Assembly: GCA_016703535.1 (NCBI GenBank)
Contig: JADJBV010000001.1
Span: 4,516,001-4,580,000, forward strand
Direction: 5' to 3'
DNA: 64,000 nucleotides
Source of the DNA: Deltaproteobacteria bacterium
Lineage (GTDB): Bacteria; Myxococcota; Kuafuiibacteriia; Kuafuiibacteriales; Kuafuiibacteriaceae
Part shown: positions 59,585-64,000 of the stretch, piece by piece
How the letters are laid out: each line of letters begins with the position of its first letter
Numbering within the stretch: the first letter of the stretch is position 1
Made by a program: the position numbers and the translations under genes
Notes under the pieces: generated by a model
Seen by the model: only the letters and a program-made list of their open reading frames with translations
The model's database searches: none
Told to the model about the DNA's origin: nothing

Positions 59585-60832
59585 TTAGAGCTCGACCACG
59601 AACCCGCCCCCCACCATAAACGCGGTGCGGTTGGGCAGGTAGGCGAAGTCGGCGTAGCGGGTGTATTGCAAGTCGCCTTTCACATCGAGCACCAACGACT
59701 CGAAGGCGCCAAAATTGGGCAACTCCCAGGAGAGCTTCAGGCCCACCAGCTCATACCAGTAGGTCCCCAACTCCCGATCGGTCGTGTAGTGGAGCGGGAG
59801 CACGTCCACGTTTTCGATCAGGTAGACCCGTTGGTAGAAGGTGGCGGCCTGCTGCGCGTAAAAACGGCTGCGGGCCCGGAGCACCAGCCCCGCCGGCAGA
59901 TGTTGATGGGCGACCAGATCGACGGTGTGGCTGGTGACACCCCAGCTGTCGGCGTAAAAACGATAGTCCGGCGCCACGGTCAGGCCAAAGTCGAAGGCGT
60001 AGTTGAGGCGGCCCACGATCGCGCCGCGCCAGCGTTCCCGGGGCACCTGTTCGGCGGGGCGCAACACCGGACGGACCGCGCCGCTCTCGAGGTTGGCTTC
60101 ATCGACCTGAGCCTGATCGACCTGGCCATCGAGGAACAACGGCACATAACGGTAGACGCTCCCTTGGTAACCGAAGGCGCCGATCCCAGAGCCGGAGATC
60201 TGCAAGTAGGCTTGCGGCGACAACAACTGGGTCGCCGAGACGCTGAGGGCGTGGATGTGGAGCCGATCGAGGAAGTTGTCGTACGGCGTATGGGATCGGC
60301 CGACGGCGTTGAGCACGTAGGCGTAGCCACCGCCCAGGGTGAAGTTCTTGTCGAGGAAGTCGCTGGAGACGCCCCCACCAAAAGTGGCGCTGGCGTAGTC
60401 CGCCTCGCGGCTGAGGCTGACGCTCCCGCTGAGATCCGTCTCGAGGTCTCGGAGTCGATGGATCGCCGAGACGGCGAGGCCGTGGCGCACCTCTTCGAAC
60501 TTTTGTGTGGCGGCGGTGCGGACGTCGACGGTGGCGGCGGTGAGCACGTCGGCGTCGTATTCGGCGGTCAGGGAGGTGGTGTCGAAGATCTTCTGGGTCA
60601 CCGAAACGATCGGCGTGACCACCGTCAGCCCGTCATTGTCTTCGTAGACGACAAGTTTGCCCGCGACCCTGGTGCCCAAGGGCGCTTCGGTCTTGGCCTC
60701 GAGGCTGTCGCCGTCCTTGCGGTTCAAGGCTCGGTGTTCTTCGAGGCCGTCGGCGGACTGGGCCGTCCCGAGGGGCAAGAGGACCAGGAGAGCGGCGAAC
60801 ACCGTGAAGTACAGGCGCTGCGTCAGTTGCAC
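59585..60832 (-). CDS. DUF3570 outer-membrane protein
   Basis: 415 residues with signal peptide (A-Q-S-A) and a long run of beta-strands expected to form an outer membrane barrel. The family DUF3570 is nearly always beside DUF4266 and ApbE. Start is GTG 60832 or 60838; both overlap the DUF4266 end. The protein includes V-T-Q-K-I-F-D-T-T-S-L-T-A and D-N-D-G-L-T-V-V-T-P. It holds a palindrome at 60202. Confidence 0.9.
   Translation of the reverse strand: MQLTQRLYFTVFAALLVLLPLGTAQSADGLEEHRALNRKDGDSLEAKTEAPLGTRVAGKLVVYEDNDGLTVVTPIVSVTQKIFDTTSLTAEYDADVLTAATVDVRTAATQKFEEVRHGLAVSAIHRLRDLETDLSGSVSLSREADYASATFGGGVSSDFLDKNFTLGGGYAYVLNAVGRSHTPYDNFLDRLHIHALSVSATQLLSPQAYLQISGSGIGAFGYQGSVYRYVPLFLDGQVDQAQVDEANLESGAVRPVLRPAEQVPRERWRGAIVGRLNYAFDFGLTVAPDYRFYADSWGVTSHTVDLVAHQHLPAGLVLRARSRFYAQQAATFYQRVYLIENVDVLPLHYTTDRELGTYWYELVGLKLSWELPNFGAFESLVLDVKGDLQYTRYADFAYLPNRTAFMVGGGFVVEL
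60202..60215. repeat. GCAAG-N4-CTTGC palindrome, copy 9
   Basis: Spacer TAGG; within the minus-strand DUF3570 gene, read as P-Q-A-Y-L-Q. Confidence 0.85.
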
Positions 60833-61041
60833 CCGCACCCGCCTCCCGAGTCGCCCGAACCTCCAGCGCTCCCTTCGCGATACGCGAAGAGGTGTTGCTC
60901 GAGTTTGGCCTCCTCAGGATCCGGCGACGGCGCCATGCACCGATCGGCCAGGACGGCGCGCTCCCAAGGTTTGACCATGGAGCACCCCGTCATCAGACCC
61001 GCGACCCACAACCCAACGAGCGTCACCCAACCGCGCTTCAC
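60823..61041 (-). CDS. DUF4266 small lipoprotein with Gly/Cys tail
   Basis: 72 residues. Lipobox M-T-G-C; then the family segment V-K-P-W-E-R-A-V-L-A and, at the end, a G-G-S-G-D-S-G-G-G-C-G-C-N tail. The Cys-x-Cys end is characteristic of DUF4266 and may carry a metal or redox centre. GTG 61041 is chosen. First gene of the four-gene cassette; it overlaps DUF3570 by ten bases. Confidence 0.88.
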   Translation of the reverse strand: MKRGWVTLVGLWVAGLMTGCSMVKPWERAVLADRCMAPSPDPEEAKLEQHLFAYREGSAGGSGDSGGGCGCN

Positions 61042-61099
61042 GGCCCGGAGCAAAGCCGGGAGCGTGTCAGCGAGTCAATCCATGACGATCGCCGCGAGC

Positions 61100-61119
61100 C
61101 ACTCGTCGTATTCCGAGTG
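61100..61119. promoter_or_regulatory. 6-bp inverted repeat between two divergent operons
   Basis: CACTCG (61100-61105) and CGAGTG (61114-61119) flank an eight-base spacer in the 103-base region between the DUF4266 cassette and the MopE-repeat operon. It is a possible shared operator, with low weight because the arms are short. Confidence 0.3.
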
Positions 61120-61144
61120 CGGCGACGCGGACCTATGGAAGGAT

Positions 61145-62608
61145 ATGCTCAGAGGCCTTCGAGCCCCGGCGTTGATCCTTTCCTTTTTCGTAACACTGAT
61201 CGCGGCGCCGACACCGGCTGGTGCCCAACAGTGTGGTCAGTTCGTCGACGTGATCACCGCGCCCAGCGGGCGAACGGGAAACCATGCCTGCGACTCGGAC
61301 CACGACGGCGCGGTCAAGGACTCCAACTACTGCTACTGCAGCAATTGCGCGATCCAGCCGGAGCGTTGCCACCGCCGGGGCGATCCCGCCTTTTGTGAGT
61401 GCAACCCTGCCACTCAACACTGCCGGCCGCGCCCCTGCGTCGCCGATGGATCTTGCGGTGCGGCCGACCCGACCAGCTACTACTGGGCCCTCGACTGCAG
61501 CGACTACAACTCGAGCCGCTACCCAGGCGCCTGTGAGGTCTGCGGCAACAACGTCGACGAAAACTGCGCTGGCGGCACGACCGACTGCGGCACCCCCAGC
61601 GATGGGGACGGTGACGGCTTCAGCACCCCACAAGACTGCAACGACGCCAACCCCGCGGCTCACCCGGGCGCGACCGAGGTCGAGTGCAACGCCGTCGACG
61701 AAGACTGCAACGGCTCGGATTCCTGCGGCGGCAATCCCAACGATCCCGACGGCGACGGCTACGGCGCCCCGGCCGACTGCAACGAAAACGACGCCTCGAT
61801 CCATCCCGGCGCCCCAGACGCCTGCGGGGATCACGTCAACTCGGACTGCGACGCCATGGGGCTGGACTGCGCCGACGATCGGGACGCCGACGGGGTGACC
61901 TTCCCGGCCGACTGCGACGACGCCAACCCCACCATTCACCCGGGCGCCAACGACCTCTGCGGAGACGCGATCGATCAGGACTGCAGCGGCGCCGATCGGG
62001 CTTGTGTCCTCGACCAGGATCGAGATGGCTACGACGCGGTTTCGGCCGGAGGCGCCGACTGCGACGATCTGGACAGCCGAGTCCACCCCGGCGCCGCCGA
62101 GGTCTGTGCCGACGGGATCGATCAGGACTGCCAAAGCGGCGACGTCAGCTGCGCCATGCTCGACCAAGACGCCGATGGCCACCCCGCGACAGAGTTGGGT
62201 GGCGATGACTGCGACGACCAAGACGACAGCGTGCACCCGGGCGCGGCCGAGGTTTGTGGCGACGGCATCGACAGCAACTGCGACGGGCGGCCGGATGTCG
62301 CCTGCACCGGCACTGAAGATCTCGACGACGACGGCTACTCTTTGTCTGGCGACGGCGACTGCAACGATCGGGACAGCCGGATCAACCCACAAGCGATCGA
62401 GGTCTGTGGGGACGGGTTGGACAACGACTGTAGCGGCACCTCCGAAGACGGCTGCGCTCCCGTCGAGGCGGCCAAAGACACCTTGGGTTTCGTCAACGCC
62501 CAGACCCCGAGCTGCGGTTGCCGGGCCGGGGCTGGTCAAGCCGAAGGTGGCGCCAGCGTGGGGCTACTGGGGCTGGGCCTTCTGATCCTCTCGAGGCGGC
62601 GACGATGA
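61145..62608 (+). CDS. Secreted protein with six MopE-type metal-binding repeats and MYXO-CTERM tail
   Basis: 487 residues, signal peptide to about residue 28. Residues about 150-440 hold six repeats of about 45 residues with the pattern D-x-D-x-D-G, D-C-D/N-D, H-P-G-A-x-E/D, C-x-D, D-x-D/N-C. They match the MopE copper-binding repeat family, and each contains an EF-hand-like acidic loop and two to three Cys. An N-terminal Cys-rich region precedes them. The end is C-G-C-R, hydrophobic helix, S-R-R-R-R. The next MopE gene overlaps by four bases (ATGA). Confidence 0.85.
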   Translation: MLRGLRAPALILSFFVTLIAAPTPAGAQQCGQFVDVITAPSGRTGNHACDSDHDGAVKDSNYCYCSNCAIQPERCHRRGDPAFCECNPATQHCRPRPCVADGSCGAADPTSYYWALDCSDYNSSRYPGACEVCGNNVDENCAGGTTDCGTPSDGDGDGFSTPQDCNDANPAAHPGATEVECNAVDEDCNGSDSCGGNPNDPDGDGYGAPADCNENDASIHPGAPDACGDHVNSDCDAMGLDCADDRDADGVTFPADCDDANPTIHPGANDLCGDAIDQDCSGADRACVLDQDRDGYDAVSAGGADCDDLDSRVHPGAAEVCADGIDQDCQSGDVSCAMLDQDADGHPATELGGDDCDDQDDSVHPGAAEVCGDGIDSNCDGRPDVACTGTEDLDDDGYSLSGDGDCNDRDSRINPQAIEVCGDGLDNDCSGTSEDGCAPVEAAKDTLGFVNAQTPSCGCRAGAGQAEGGASVGLLGLGLLILSRRRR

Positions 62609-63786
62609 AACCGGCGACGTTCGTCTATGCGCTGGTGACCCTGAGTTTGCTCTTGGCTTCCGCCCCGCCCGCGGCCGCCCAGATCCCGGACTTCTGTTAC
62701 GAGTTCAACGATCAGGACGGCGACCGCTACGTGTATGGCCGCACCGGCCTGGTCTGCCCCAGGGAAGACTGCAACGACAGCGACGCCAACATCCACCCGA
62801 CCGCGACCGAAGTCTGCGGCGACGGCGTCGACCAAGATTGTGACGGGGCCGATCTCCCTTGCCCCGGCGCCGACGACGACCGGGACGGCTTTTTGGCGAC
62901 CAGCGCCGGTGGTCAAGACTGTGACGACCACAACCCGGCGATCCACCCTGGCGCCACCGAGGTCTGCGGTGACGGACAAGACAATGACTGCGCGGGTGGG
63001 GACCAGGTCTGCGCCACCGACGCCGACCACGACGGCCATAGCAACACCACCGACTGCAACGACAACGAACCTTCGGTGCACCCTCACGCTTTGGAGTTGT
63101 GCGGTGACGGTGTCGATCAAGACTGCGCCGGCGGTGATCCGGCCTGTGTGGCCGACGCCGATGGCGACGGGGCCCTGGCGACGGCCATGGGCGGCGACGA
63201 CTGCGACGACTTCGATCGGGCCACCCACCCGGGCGCCGAAGAGCTCTGTGGCGACGGCCGGGACCAAAACTGCGACGGCAACGACGCGCCCTGCGCCGGA
63301 ACCGATCCGGACAACGACCACGACGGGCACCTGGCCCCGAACGCCGGCGGCGACGACTGCGACGACCGCTCGCCGGACATCCACCCCGGCGCGAACGAGG
63401 TCTGTGGCGATGGCCTGGATCAAGACTGCAACGGCCTCGATCTGAGCTGCACCGCCCAAAGTGGGGACGCCGACGGCGACGGGCGCCTGAGCCCCGAGGC
63501 CGGGGGCGACGACTGCGACGACGGCGACGCCGCCACCTACCCCGGCGCGCCCGAAGTTTGCGGCGACGGCCGGGACCAAAACTGCGACAACAACGACGCC
63601 ACCCCGGGGGCCTCATCCCTGTGTGAAACGTTGCCGACCACCAACGCCTCCTTCGAGGCCATCCGCGAACATTCGGTCGTCCGCCACAACAACACACCGA
63701 GCTCTTGCCAGTCGGTCGGGGGCGGTGGGAGCGCCGGCTTGTTCCTCTTGTTGGGGCTCCTCCGTCGGCGGGTGACCCAGCGGTGA
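62605..63786 (+). CDS. Second MopE-repeat protein with MYXO-CTERM-like tail
   Basis: 393 residues, signal peptide ending A-A-A. Six tandem repeats of the same type as its neighbour, closer to each other in sequence (C-G-D-G-x-D-Q-D/N-C repeated). The end has a single Cys (S-S-C-Q-S), Gly-rich stretch, L-F-L-L-L-G-L-L and R-R-R, a MYXO-CTERM-like anchor. ATG 62605 overlaps the previous stop; its own TGA overlaps the GTG of the following heme-motif gene. Likely binds copper or calcium on the cell surface. Confidence 0.85.
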   Translation: MKPATFVYALVTLSLLLASAPPAAAQIPDFCYEFNDQDGDRYVYGRTGLVCPREDCNDSDANIHPTATEVCGDGVDQDCDGADLPCPGADDDRDGFLATSAGGQDCDDHNPAIHPGATEVCGDGQDNDCAGGDQVCATDADHDGHSNTTDCNDNEPSVHPHALELCGDGVDQDCAGGDPACVADADGDGALATAMGGDDCDDFDRATHPGAEELCGDGRDQNCDGNDAPCAGTDPDNDHDGHLAPNAGGDDCDDRSPDIHPGANEVCGDGLDQDCNGLDLSCTAQSGDADGDGRLSPEAGGDDCDDGDAATYPGAPEVCGDGRDQNCDNNDATPGASSLCETLPTTNASFEAIREHSVVRHNNTPSSCQSVGGGGSAGLFLLLGLLRRRVTQR

Positions 63787-64000
63787 AGCCCCTCCTCTAC
63801 GGCGCCGCCGCGTTGGCGTGCTTCGCCTCGGCCTGCGACACCGCCGAAGAACTGCCACCGGCCGTGACCCACCTGGACCTGGGCTACTACCAATGCCAGG
63901 TGCAGCCGATCTTCGATCGGAGCTGCGCCTTCACCGCCTGTCACGGCGATCCGGGGCGGGCCCTCTTCACCTACTCGGCCTCGAAGCGTCGTTTGGTCGA
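63783..64000 (+). CDS. Lipoprotein with heme-like Cys motif, 3' end outside the window
   Basis: The first 72 residues only. The GTG overlaps the previous stop by four bases. Signal peptide with lipobox A-S-A-C. Then Y-Y-Q-C-Q-V-Q-P-I-F-D-R-S-C-A-F-T-A-C-H-G, with C-x-x-x-x-C-H spacing rather than the classic C-x-x-C-H; such C-A-x-x-x-C-H-G segments occur in myxobacterial surface cytochrome-like lipoproteins. It is the third gene of the MopE-repeat operon. Confidence 0.75.
   Translation, partial: MKPLLYGAAALACFASACDTAEELPPAVTHLDLGYYQCQVQPIFDRSCAFTACHGDPGRALFTYSASKRRLV

Noticed and set aside
59417..61144. Upstream extension of the first MopE-repeat gene through the DUF4266/DUF3570 region
   Set aside because: It is antisense to four well-supported genes, and the signal peptide begins at ATG 61145.
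61145..63786. Calling the Asp-rich repeats thrombospondin type 3 or dockerin
   Set aside because: The D-C-D/N-D, H-P-G-A and C-x-D order with paired Cys fits MopE-type repeats better; no dockerin helix pairs are seen.

Overview
The window looks like chromosomal DNA of a GC-rich (roughly two-thirds by eye) member of the Myxococcota. The clade signals are MYXO-CTERM-like tails (Cys, Gly-rich stretch, hydrophobic segment, Arg cluster), many lipoproteins with D-A-G-rich linkers, Cys/Asp-rich MopE-type repeats, a DUF1592-type/DUF1552 pair, a DUF6748-like lipoprotein, PilZ and FHA signalling proteins, and bactofilins. I see no rRNA, tRNA, CRISPR array, insertion sequence or prophage.

Layout. 0-8.7 kb: end of an FHA protein, a DUF6748-like lipoprotein, an HtrA/DegP protease followed by methionine aminopeptidase, a large hydrolase-like lipoprotein, and a DUF3857/transglutaminase protein. 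8.7-11.6 kb: two small unknown genes divergent from a TPR protein with an anthrax-lethal-factor-like zinc-protease signature; a strong palindrome lies between them. 11.6-17.5 kb (minus strand): a housekeeping run of PilZ, 23S rRNA m5U methyltransferase, MiaB, gamma-carbonic-anhydrase-like protein, cNMP-binding protein, Xer recombinase and an unknown protein, interrupted by a tandem 79-bp repeat. 17.6-24.4 kb: 3-oxoacid CoA-transferase (two subunits), a small unknown gene, the cytochrome-like DUF1592/DUF1552 pair, and an AraC regulator. 24.4-31 kb: a PHB-depolymerase-like lipoprotein, then a tightly overlapping four-gene envelope operon. 31-37.5 kb: a clan GH-A-like protein, a fatty acid hydroxylase, and a compact four-gene set (GNAT-like, GH3 acyl-adenylate/amide synthetase, Rieske oxygenase, double GNAT) that resembles a small unclassified biosynthetic cluster. 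37.5-47.7 kb: a hybrid histidine kinase, two tandem paralogous lipoproteins, an NqrB/RnfD membrane domain fused to FG-GAP/UnbV repeats, an acyl-CoA-dehydrogenase-like protein, a cupin, and a receiver protein with a C-terminal membrane anchor. 47.9-51 kb: an operon of a helix-hairpin-helix protein, a pentapeptide-repeat/bactofilin-like protein and a bactofilin. 51-56 kb: GST with divergent LysR, an OmpA-like lipoprotein, an acyl-CoA carboxylase beta subunit, and a beta-barrel protein. 56-64 kb: a DUF11 MYXO-CTERM protein, the DUF4266-DUF3570-TlpA-ApbE cassette, and, divergent from it, two MopE-repeat proteins leading into a heme-motif lipoprotein cut by the window end.

The most striking non-gene signal is a gapped palindrome, GCAAG-N4-CTTGC. 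It occurs nine times perfectly and about nine more times with one mismatch, always inside genes for the perfect copies and nearly always in the same codon phase. That is far above chance for a ten-base-specified site. It behaves like a highly iterated palindrome or a chromosome-organising site.
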